Source: a virus
Length of the DNA: 40,176 nucleotides
Direction: 5' to 3' (one strand)
IMG/VR virus record: IMGVR_UViG_3300028189_000548
Coordinates: 1 to 40,176 of that record
Below are positions 7,523-14,701 of the stretch, piece after piece; position 1 is the first letter of the stretch; the number at the start of each line of letters is the position of its first letter. The translations under genes were made by a program, and so were the position numbers. Below the pieces are notes generated by a model, which searched no databases, was not told the DNA's origin, and saw only the letters and a program-made list of their open reading frames with translations.

Positions 7523-8129
7523 TCATCACCCTGTAACCTTCTTTTTGTAAATAACTTATTGCCCAATCTGTTAGGTCATTTTTTCTTACGCCGTGGGGAT
7601 GAGAACCAGTCCAAAGTTCCAAGTTCTCAATTCTATTATCATCTCGTATTCCGTTTTTATGATGAACTGTTTCCTTGGATGTGAGAGTCCTACCAATATG
7701 TGCTTCCATAACCAAACGATGCTCCAAGACTCGTCTATCTTTTGATTTAGGATGGTCAGGTGCAAATTTCAAAACATATCCTTCTCTTGTGTAAGTTCTA
7801 TGACCACCAAAAAGTGGATGATTTTCAGTTCCAGCTGTTTCAGGGATTGACTTTCCCATTAGACAGCCACAACTTTTAGATTGATATTTACCAATTAATT
7901 GCCAGTTAGGCCTCAAGGCATACATACCACAATCACATTTACAAACCCACCACCATCGTTGAGATTTTTCTACTCTCGTAGAATATAAAACTTTAAGATG
8001 GTGAATTCTTTTACCTGTAAAGTCTTTGGTTCTTGGATCTAAACCATCTAACGGAATATGTTCCCAAATTGGTTTTTCATTTCTCCTACTATGATTAAGC
8101 CCTCGTTGTAGTGTCTTTTTTACCTTCAT
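7509..8129 (-). CDS. HNH homing endonuclease
   Basis: A 206-aa protein. The middle carries GKRIHHLKVLYSTRV...WWWVCKCDCG, the 'G..fg.L.vl.......W.C.CdCG' module typical of free-standing phage homing endonucleases. The C-terminal part has RRVLEHRLVMEAHIGR, then ETVHHKNGIRDDNRIENLEL, the HNH nuclease core (H-H...N...H/N). It overlaps the start of the PLP gene by 14 nt and lies in the accessory block after the clamp gene. It probably nicks or cuts DNA to promote its own spread. Confidence 0.88.
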   Translation of the reverse strand: MKVKKTLQRGLNHSRRNEKPIWEHIPLDGLDPRTKDFTGKRIHHLKVLYSTRVEKSQRWWWVCKCDCGMYALRPNWQLIGKYQSKSCGCLMGKSIPETAGTENHPLFGGHRTYTREGYVLKFAPDHPKSKDRRVLEHRLVMEAHIGRTLTSKETVHHKNGIRDDNRIENLELWTGSHPHGVRKNDLTDWAISYLQKEGYRVMNDRL

Positions 8130-8250
8130 AATATTTCTCCATCTTCTTGGATATTATTTCTTCACGATGTTTAGCATAGTAACGCCTTTGACGAATACGA
8201 TTTTGTTCTCGTATTTCATCGGGCGTTCTATTTAATTTCTTTCTTCCCAT
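8095..8250 (-). CDS. Small basic 'MGRKK' protein (51 aa)
   Basis: An ATG at 8250-8248 opens a 51-codon frame ending TAA at 8097-8095. The protein starts MGRKKLNRTPDEIREQNRIR and continues QRRYYAKHREEII; it is highly charged and predicted helical. A 60-aa paralogue at 21520-21702 begins MGRKKIYKTKDELKDAQKKW and also has a Tyr/His-containing basic middle. Both lie next to HNH endonuclease genes. The 3' end overlaps the HNH start (8129) by 35 nt. Function unknown; it may be a DNA-binding accessory of the endonucleases. Confidence 0.6.
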   Translation of the reverse strand: MGRKKLNRTPDEIREQNRIRQRRYYAKHREEIISKKMEKYYEGKKDTTTRA

Positions 8251-8263
8251 ATCTATAAATAGT

Positions 8264-8290
8264 TCGTTAGGAAAAAAATCGTTAGGAAAA
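8264..8290. repeat. Short tandem direct repeat TCGTTAGGAAAA (two copies)
   Basis: The 12-mer tcgttaggaaaa occurs at 8264-8275 and again at 8279-8290, in the 60-nt gap between the clamp gene stop and the small MGRKK gene. No hairpin or T-run typical of a terminator is seen. It may be a slippage product or a binding site. Confidence 0.5.
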
Positions 8291-8310
8291 TTGGAAATAA
8301 TTAAAAAATA

Positions 8311-9030
8311 TCAAGAAGCGTCTGTGACAGCCACCAAATAATACGTCACATCGTAATCATCTACCTTAAAGTTAATTCTGGACAACCCATCTGAACTTAC
8401 TTCAAGTGTTGCACTTTCACATTCCTTGTTTGCCGTCAATACATCCTTAAATAGGTTAGCATTAAAAGATACTTTATCAATATCTTCATAGACTTCAGTT
8501 TCTACTGGAAGTGTAACTCTGTTCGTATTAATTGACGAGTAACCAATAACCAATTTAGCTTCATCATTTTCAGTAATTACAGTAAATGTATCTGTATCTG
8601 GTAATGCTGCTTTTGCACTGATGAACCTAACGATGAAGTTGGTATCAACTTTAATCTTCAACTGAAACTCTGGAAGTTTCTTTAGTGGTGGTGGTTGATT
8701 GATAACCGATTTATCCGATAACATGAAATTAACTTTAGAGTGTTTATCTGACACCTCTAATGCAATTGCCTTGTCACCAGCTTGAGTTAGATTGAGTGTT
8801 ACATCATCATCTAAAACTCCTAACAATTTACTAAACTGTTCTGTATCATATACACCTAACTCGGCATCTTGGAAGGACCAATTAGTCATTGATAATTCAC
8901 CGAGAAGTGCTTTATCTCCTGTGATAAAACGGGTACTCAATGTATCATCTTTACTGTTTATAACTACCGCATTTACATTGCCACCTAAATGGTATTTGGC
9001 AATAAAGCGGGTTAATTTATGTTTGTTCAT
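8311..9030 (-). CDS. 45: Sliding clamp gp45
   Basis: A 239-aa protein near the length of T4 gp45 (228 aa), with the clamp architecture: two repeats of the processivity fold. Recognisable segments are SMTNWSFQDAELGVYDTEQF (domain 1 strand and helix), LKIKVDTNFIVRFISAKAAL (domain 2 start), and the C-terminal strand VDDYDVTYYLVAV. It forms the ring that tethers DNA polymerase, and in T4 also activates late transcription. Unlike its loader, the helicase and the polymerase, it is not interrupted. A CAGGAG ribosome binding site precedes the ATG. Confidence 0.85.
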   Translation of the reverse strand: MNKHKLTRFIAKYHLGGNVNAVVINSKDDTLSTRFITGDKALLGELSMTNWSFQDAELGVYDTEQFSKLLGVLDDDVTLNLTQAGDKAIALEVSDKHSKVNFMLSDKSVINQPPPLKKLPEFQLKIKVDTNFIVRFISAKAALPDTDTFTVITENDEAKLVIGYSSINTNRVTLPVETEVYEDIDKVSFNANLFKDVLTANKECESATLEVSSDGLSRINFKVDDYDVTYYLVAVTDAS

Positions 9031-9092
9031 TTGTTACTCTCCTGTTATTTGTTCTGACGTATATACATATATATCAGATTGATTATTCAAAA

Positions 9093-10009
9093 TTAAAAAA
9101 ATCTTTCTATACTTTGTGCTTCATCTACTGGTTTACCCCAATCTAAACATTCATAAAATAGATTGAGTTTTTTAGTGAGTGCTCTATCATAGATTTTATC
9201 ATAATCCATATTATCTTCTATGAATTTCATAATCTCGGGTGGATCTTCATAACCTTTATATGCTACTACTGATAATCCTAATGAGTTATTCTTTAAATAT
9301 ACCCACCGGATTTTATCCCCATTACTTATAAATCCATATTTTTTATCTCGTTTGTAATATCGCAATAAATCATTATAACTTACTGCTGCCCTTACATGGA
9401 CTGGAATACCGTTCTTCAATACTGTAAATACTGAAGTATTTTCTTTGTCCTTTTTAATATATTTCTTAATTCCCTTTACACCGGTTGGAGAAGAAATATC
9501 ATCTAAATCTTTTAATCTCATGTTCTTCTTAAATCTGGTTATTCTATGGTCTATCTTATCCCGTGGAACACTTGCTAAAATGTCCTCTAATACATCGTTT
9601 AATAGTTTTCTAAATGCCGGTGCGAAATTACTACGTACAGTATCTAATCCCTTTACCATTGTCTTATTTACTTGAACTCCATTATCACTAATGAGTTTCA
9701 TACCATATCGTTTCTTTGTAATGAATAAACCAGACTTTGCTATAATTTCCTGTTTGATTTCAAATCGGTGTGTGTCTAAGTTACAGAATTTCTTAGCGAA
9801 ATAGTCGTATGAACCATTTAAGTATTCTTGAACTTCAGTTGCAATTTCATTTATTCGTTGAGTCATCATTACATCACTCAGGCTTTGACCTTTGAAACGG
9901 TGGTTAATGAGGTCTACAACTGATAAAAATATAGAATCAGTCAAGTGTCGACGTAGATAATTCTATCAACATCGAGATCTGGCTGCCTCCTTATTTGTTT
10001 TATTTTCAT
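9093..10009 (-). CDS. 43: DNA polymerase gp43, C-terminal half (motif C, palm and thumb), frame disrupted
   Basis: An ATG at 10009-10007 overlaps the endonuclease stop as ATGA. It reads MKIKQIRRQPDLDVDRIIYV, then D, T, and stops (TGA at 9943-9941). Five nucleotides beyond the last ACT codon the second ACT (9941-9939) opens TDSIFLSVVDLINHRF, which continues through the palm/thumb (RFKKNMRLKDLDDISSPTGV) to FF at 9093. The two frames together rebuild motif C of family B polymerases as YVDTDS, whose Asp residues bind the catalytic metals. The only start codon inside the second frame is a TTG at 9944-9942 without a ribosome binding site. So the half is either expressed by a 5-nt translational hop, or it is a pseudogene or an error. 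Confidence 0.8.
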
Positions 10010-10479
10010 ATTATAATTTTCCTTATATGTTCTAAAACGGTTTCTTTACTCAAATTCCAATCATTTTCCCAAATTATTATTGGGATATATCCATTATCTT
10101 CATAAAAATTTATTTTAATTTCATCATACTCCCAAATTTCATTGGCAACTTTACCCCCTCTAATAGTATGAGTCTCATTATATAACTGCGGATTCATGTG
10201 CCAATAATCACCAAAAAATTCTATAATATAATTTTCATATTTACCATCTGCCACATAACACCCAATTCGAACTTCTGGTTGGATCTCAATATTAAGTTCA
10301 CGTTCTATTTCCTTCATTACAGAAATAGATAATTTTGATTTTGAATTAAATTTAACACGTTTACTTTCAGCCTCTATTTCTGTATATCCATTATGTAACC
10401 AATACTCAATTTTAGTTGTATTATAAAGTAAATTCCAAATTTTTCTTCTATTATCATCTGTATAATCTAACTCAAAAAA
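10006..10479 (-). CDS. Vsr-like endonuclease between the polymerase halves, no canonical start
   Basis: A frame of 157 codons open from 10479. The nuclease part resembles the Vsr family: a metal-site strand YIIEFFGDYWHMNP (compare 'iFVDGcFWHgc') and NEIWEYDEIKINFYEDNGYI followed by PIIIWENDWN (compare 'W..Ki..N...d..L...GW.v...WE'). Upstream, WLHNGYTEIEAES resembles the helical 'GYs.eEA' module of phage endonucleases. That N-terminal part has no ATG, GTG or TTG. The first ATG (10317-10315) would delete it. The frame is -1 relative to the polymerase/intein frame and overlaps its end by 13 nt. Either it is made as a fusion by frameshifting, or it is truncated. Confidence 0.7.
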   Translation of the reverse strand, partial: FFELDYTDDNRRKIWNLLYNTTKIEYWLHNGYTEIEAESKRVKFNSKSKLSISVMKEIERELNIEIQPEVRIGCYVADGKYENYIIEFFGDYWHMNPQLYNETHTIRGGKVANEIWEYDEIKINFYEDNGYIPIIIWENDWNLSKETVLEHIRKIII

Positions 10480-12227
10480 TCATCGGTTTCCAGTAAATCT
10501 TTTACTTTTATTTCCATTTTTTTACCATTTCGTATTACATCAACTCTATTGTTTTCATATAACTTTCTAACTTCACCGTTTTCTAATTCAACTTCAACTG
10601 GAGTACCAATCTCACTATTATAAAAATGATTTGTTATTTTTGCAGTAAACTTAATTAATTCTTGCCCTGCCGTTGTAACTGAGGTTGCATTTTCTAAATC
10701 GTAAAATCTCCAACCCTGAAGTCCAAGAACACCGTACATACTATTAAGTAAAATTTTCTGAATATATTGTCGTCTGTTAAAGTATTCATATTTTTCGTCA
10801 TTTCCGTCGTCTGCAAATTTCTTAGCTAATTTCCTAAACTCTGATCTTGTATCAAACCACTTGGATAAAATAGTTGGTATTAAACCTGCTTTGTCTGTTT
10901 TATATAATATACCAGCACTTGAAATAGATATTTGATTATCATTAAAAAAGTCCTCTAATTCTGTATTTGTTAGTTGGCCCTTCTTCTTTCCATTTAATAT
11001 GATAGAATGTGTCTTTTTTTTCTTTGATATAAATTCTTTAGCATTCCAACCAACTACCCTTCCAAACTTAGTTTCTGGGCTGATATTCAAACTCATTATT
11101 AAATTTGGGTACATACTTGTCAGATCCAAATCTATAACCCAGTCATGTTTACCACGTTGTGGACTTTTTACGTATGCTCCTACGAACTTATTATCTGTAT
11201 ATTCACCCTTTTCTGGTTTGTTTGGTGCTACGATGTTTAATTTTTTCAAATGAGTGAGGATTGCCCCTTCTAAATATCTACTACTGAAATATATGTCCTC
11301 ATATGGAACATGACCGATATGACAAATACCACGGGCAATATCAATGAAATCTAATTTATCATCCAACTGTTTTACTATTCTAACATCATGAATGTTATAT
11401 TCCACAAACTTTCTCAAGTCGTTTTCAAATAAATCGTTTAGTGTTCCATCGTAACTTATTTTTGGTGATCCAACTTCAAATTGACCAATGGCATCTAATC
11501 TATATGATGGTCTTGACCCAAATGTAAAATCCTTATAGAGTAGTAAGTAATCTAATACACTTACACCTGCTATTTTATATCGTTTCGTGTATTTACTATA
11601 CATCACCTTTGATATTGGTGATAGATTGTCAGCAACACTTTGACCGAGAACTTTAATTGTTCTGTTGTATAAATATGGAATATCAAACCCATCTACGTTC
11701 CAACCTGTAATAATAGTTGGTCGTAGCTCTAAATACTTTTGGTAAAATCTTTGTAATAATTCATACTCTGTTTGGTGACTCTCAACTACGACATTCTTTC
11801 CAAATCCTGTTGTGTCTAGTGTCTTATGTTCGTCTAATGCTAAGCACGTATAAACATTACTGATGTTATCCCACATTGCAATAGATGTGATTTTATTTGG
11901 ACCAATCATTGGGTCTGGAAAGCCCTCTGTTACTTCACACTCAATGTCAAATATGAATATTTTATGTCCAGTAGATGGTTCTTCACTTTGACCGTACATA
12001 TCTATTAATGTCCGCATTTCAGGATTTACATCACTTTCAAATAATCCTTCTGCAGTCTTATCCCATCTGTATATCTTCTTTAATTTATCACCGTATAAGG
12101 ATGCAAAAGTTCCATAGTTGTCTCTAACATAAGCATACTTTTTGTATTGTGTTGAAACATATCCGGCTTTGTCGTCCCAAATGTGGACCTTTCCCTTGAA
12201 TGGTTCTACGAATATATTTTGGTAAAT
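10467..12227 (-). CDS. 43: DNA polymerase gp43, N-terminal half (exonuclease, motifs A and B)
   Basis: Family B replicative polymerase. Exo I is FDIECE, Exo II is NVDGFDIPYLYNR and Exo III is YNIHDVRIVKQL. Motif A is DLDLTSMYPNLIMSL and motif B is QKILLNSMYGVLG. The protein then ends 44 residues after NHFYNSEIGT, before motif C. The frame stays open 70 codons upstream of the first ATG (12017), and these codons read as real polymerase N-terminus (HIWDDKAGY, YAYVRDNYG, SLYGDKLKK, GLFESDVNPE). No ATG, GTG or TTG exists there. An ATT at 12227-12225 preceded by AGAGG with 7-nt spacing is the best start, giving 586 aa. Confidence 0.88.
   Translation of the reverse strand: MYQNIFVEPFKGKVHIWDDKAGYVSTQYKKYAYVRDNYGTFASLYGDKLKKIYRWDKTAEGLFESDVNPEMRTLIDMYGQSEEPSTGHKIFIFDIECEVTEGFPDPMIGPNKITSIAMWDNISNVYTCLALDEHKTLDTTGFGKNVVVESHQTEYELLQRFYQKYLELRPTIITGWNVDGFDIPYLYNRTIKVLGQSVADNLSPISKVMYSKYTKRYKIAGVSVLDYLLLYKDFTFGSRPSYRLDAIGQFEVGSPKISYDGTLNDLFENDLRKFVEYNIHDVRIVKQLDDKLDFIDIARGICHIGHVPYEDIYFSSRYLEGAILTHLKKLNIVAPNKPEKGEYTDNKFVGAYVKSPQRGKHDWVIDLDLTSMYPNLIMSLNISPETKFGRVVGWNAKEFISKKKKTHSIILNGKKKGQLTNTELEDFFNDNQISISSAGILYKTDKAGLIPTILSKWFDTRSEFRKLAKKFADDGNDEKYEYFNRRQYIQKILLNSMYGVLGLQGWRFYDLENATSVTTAGQELIKFTAKITNHFYNSEIGTPVEVELENGEVRKLYENNRVDVIRNGKKMEIKVKDLLETDDFLS
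10470..10598 (-). other. Decayed intein N-fragment at the end of the polymerase half
   Basis: The last 43 residues after GTP read VEVELENGEVRKLYENN, then RNGKKMEIKVKDLLETDDFL. This aligns by eye with the ends of the intein N-halves in this window (nrdJ: IKTLNGTEYEATEKH ... WKMVKDIDKDKDFL; gp44: IELENGEVVVCTEDHKW). The first 50 or so residues, with Cys1 and block A, are missing. The block B His of TxxH is replaced (YENN). It should not splice. Confidence 0.6.
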
Positions 12228-12253
12228 CTTATAACCTCTTTTGTTTAATTGGT

Positions 12254-12280
12254 ATTATACTGTAATAATCTTGATGTGAA
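12254..12280 (-). promoter_or_regulatory. Possible promoter before the polymerase gene
   Basis: On the minus strand TATAAT lies at 12259-12254, 26 nt upstream of the ATT start, with TTCACA at 12280-12275. The 15-nt spacing is short for a sigma-70 promoter. It sits in the 46-nt gap after the nrdJ C-terminal gene. Confidence 0.3.
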
Positions 12281-12303
12281 TATACGACGGAAAATCGTAA
12301 AAG

Positions 12304-13680
12304 TCAAGAATATTCTTGGTCGTCATTATCACCCGTACCGTAAATTATTTCACATCCAGATGAATCACAGAATTTTTCCACGTCAGCTTCTTCACCCTCG
12401 ATACCAACAAAACTCAACTTGCCTAGTTTTTTCACCATTTTATTATATGTCTTTTCGTCAATGGCTTCGTATGGCATTTGTCGGTATGCACCGAGTTCGT
12501 GGCGTGGTAATAACGATATTCCCTTTAATCTGTATTGGAAATAATTTAAAACTTGTGGTAATTCGGCAGACTCGGTTTCTGGATTAAATGTCGCCGTACA
12601 ACTCACTTGGTTGTCTGCCCAATGTCGTTGTAGGAATGCGGCTAAATTGAATTGTTCCCATATAGATAAATCACCTACAGTTCTAATTCCCTCACCTACA
12701 TCAACTGGAACCTCTACTACCATTGTACTATCTTCTGACCCGAATGCTGGTTCTAAATGATAGTTTGCCTTTTTTAATGGTTCGATCAATTCCGATTGTT
12801 TGGATAATCTCATCCGTCTTATATAAAACCTACTTTCTGGATAATGCATTCCGGGTGTTGCTCCTACTAACAAAGACACCGTCCCACTCGGTTTTATTGA
12901 GCTCAACTTTATACTTCTCGGTACTGCTAACCAATCTGAATACATTTTATCCCATTTTGTAAGTTCGTCGTATCCCTCTTCACACCACAGTTTTAATGTG
13001 TTTAATCCATTATTAGTAATAAATTGAGCTATACCACTCATAGATGTACCAATTCGTCTGTTGCGTAACATTACTCTATTAGTTTCTGGCCAATGAGTTT
13101 TTCCTAAAGTAACTGTTTTTGCATATAAGTATGCATACTTTAATGTCTTTTTATAATCTTCTAAGTCATCGTGGTGGTGTGGAAATGTCTCTACGAGACA
13201 ACATAGCTCGTAGCTTTCGAGTGATTGTTCCAGACAGGGATTTCCGCCTGCAACTCTGTGGTCTTTGTTATCGCCACCATTTTTCATACGAGAATATTCT
13301 CTCATATTTTCTAACCATGCAATTCCGGGTTCACCATTATCTACTATTCGTTTACATATATCAGTATAATCCATTCCGATTTCTGCAAATACTGAATTAT
13401 TAGATGTCCAACCAAATTGTTCCCGTTCTGGGTTCTTTTTGTAATTCTTTAAGTCTAAGTATTCTTCATCTGTAGCATCACCGAATACAATTTCTGCTGT
13501 ATTATGTGATACTATTGTCTCATCTACTCCATTTTCAGGATTTTTAACAAAGAAATGATGTTTATCTTCAACTTCTATGTCCCAAGTTTTTTCAACTTTA
13601 CCTTCATCAACTATATCCATAATAGTAACGAGTTCAAAATCTTCTAAATTAAAATCTTCTATTCCGTATTTTTCTATCAT
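12304..13680 (-). CDS. nrdJ: Class II ribonucleotide reductase NrdJ, C-terminal half with intein C-half
   Basis: A 458-aa protein. Residues 1-60 are an intein C-half; Thr61 begins the C-extein TAEIVFGDATDEEYLDLKNY, which continues the N-half gene after VAGNVRR. Reductase landmarks are GGNPCLEQSLESYELCCLVE (active-site Cys loop), SSIKPSGTVSLLVGATPGMH (phosphate-binding PSGT) and a C-terminal FCDSSGCEII resembling the redox Cys pair. The sequence resembles the monomeric adenosylcobalamin-dependent triphosphate reductases, so no NrdB partner is needed and none is present. Spliced length is about 668 aa. The enzyme supplies dNTPs for phage replication. Confidence 0.88.
   Translation of the reverse strand: MIEKYGIEDFNLEDFELVTIMDIVDEGKVEKTWDIEVEDKHHFFVKNPENGVDETIVSHNTAEIVFGDATDEEYLDLKNYKKNPEREQFGWTSNNSVFAEIGMDYTDICKRIVDNGEPGIAWLENMREYSRMKNGGDNKDHRVAGGNPCLEQSLESYELCCLVETFPHHHDDLEDYKKTLKYAYLYAKTVTLGKTHWPETNRVMLRNRRIGTSMSGIAQFITNNGLNTLKLWCEEGYDELTKWDKMYSDWLAVPRSIKLSSIKPSGTVSLLVGATPGMHYPESRFYIRRMRLSKQSELIEPLKKANYHLEPAFGSEDSTMVVEVPVDVGEGIRTVGDLSIWEQFNLAAFLQRHWADNQVSCTATFNPETESAELPQVLNYFQYRLKGISLLPRHELGAYRQMPYEAIDEKTYNKMVKKLGKLSFVGIEGEEADVEKFCDSSGCEIIYGTGDNDDQEYS
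13501..13680 (-). other. Split intein C-half (nrdJ), 60 aa
   Basis: Contains the block F-like TWDIEVEDKHHFFVKNPENG and ends ETIVSHN with Thr as the +1 nucleophile. At 60 aa it is longer than the other C-halves in the window (40 and 47 aa). Penultimate His and terminal Asn are intact. Confidence 0.85.
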
Positions 13681-13688
13681 GTTATCTC

Positions 13689-14639
13689 CTAATAAACGTC
13701 CAGCTTAAAATCAAATCCAAGTGATTTTGTTGCTTCAAATTTTAAATTATTTTTTTCCTTATCGAACTCAAGTGTATATGTGCCTTTCGTTTCAATAATT
13801 AAATTATCACCGGGTATATAAAAATCTGGATAGTATCGTCTTTTTTTACCTTCATAGTTATACCAAATCTCTGGCATATCACTCTTTTTGTATAAAATAT
13901 CATTTTCACTATATCCAGACTGAAATAAATTATCTAACGTTTTATTTTCGTATCCTTGAATTCTAATTCGTTTTCCGGATGGCATAGTATAAAATTTATT
14001 TGTATTATAATACCCACTATATCCGTCTAATGCCTTTTCTGCAAATTCTGGGTGATGCATTGGATTTTCTACACCATATAATTCTACCATCCTATCTCTA
14101 AATTCTTTAGTTCCAAATTTAAAATAATCTTCTCTACCATACTTTTCAATTATTGTTTGTTTAGCTTTCCTTTTAAACTCATCTGTCTGTGTGTAATAAT
14201 CAACACCGTATTCACTATTTATAAAATCCATTCTAATTTTTTTATATTCATTAGAATTTACATACGCAGTTGCTCCATATTTTTTTAAATTAGTTTTCAT
14301 TGTTCTATCTTTAACTTCGGGGATTTGTTGTGCATTGTCTACACCATATCTTCTTTGGAAAGTTTTTATTTTTTTATCAGTTATTTCCGTTTCATTACGC
14401 TTTTCTTGTATTTTTTTGATGGAAGTTGGAAATTGCCATGCGTTTTCATACCCATATTTTTCTTTCATTATTTTAGCTTGATGATTGTATCTCATTTTCT
14501 TTGCTTTATCACTCCAAGTGCATTTTTTATCACAGTAGAATAATCCACTTTCAATCCGTATCCTATAATCTCTATTCTTTTTTGTTTCATATTCTGTTCC
14601 ACAAATAATACAATTAACTTTTACAATTTCAAGTGCCAT
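13689..14639 (-). CDS. Endonuclease with repeated 'KYG' modules between the nrdJ halves
   Basis: A 316-aa protein. A Cys pair near the N-terminus (CIIC, then CDKKC) suggests a zinc finger. The middle consists of repeated units with a conserved Tyr-Gly: EKYGYENAWQFPTS, QRRYGVDNAQQIPEVK, KKYGATAYVNS, SEYGVDYYTQTDEF, EKYGREDYFKFG and ELYGVENPMHHPEF. These are DNA-binding repeats typical of phage homing endonucleases. The C-terminus RRYYPDFYIPGDNLIIETKG is a PD-(D/E)XK core (D...E-T-K). It lies exactly between the intein halves of nrdJ, 8 nt before the C-half gene, and presumably mobilises that locus. Confidence 0.82.
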   Translation of the reverse strand: MALEIVKVNCIICGTEYETKKNRDYRIRIESGLFYCDKKCTWSDKAKKMRYNHQAKIMKEKYGYENAWQFPTSIKKIQEKRNETEITDKKIKTFQRRYGVDNAQQIPEVKDRTMKTNLKKYGATAYVNSNEYKKIRMDFINSEYGVDYYTQTDEFKRKAKQTIIEKYGREDYFKFGTKEFRDRMVELYGVENPMHHPEFAEKALDGYSGYYNTNKFYTMPSGKRIRIQGYENKTLDNLFQSGYSENDILYKKSDMPEIWYNYEGKKRRYYPDFYIPGDNLIIETKGTYTLEFDKEKNNLKFEATKSLGFDFKLDVY

Positions 14640-14701
14640 TTTTTATCTCCTATATTCAATAATAACTATAAGAAAAGATAAAAAACATACATTTCCCGAC
14701 A

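Noticed and set aside
9947-9980. SalI (GTCGAC) and BglII (AGATCT) sites close together, like a cloning linker
   Set aside because: The translation across them (PDLDVDRIIYVDT) is natural polymerase sequence, so vector origin is unlikely.
9940-10600. Group I intron in the polymerase gene
   Set aside because: The insert is almost wholly coding, and the 5' part reads as protein with intein-like features. There is no room for an intron core of 200 nt or more.
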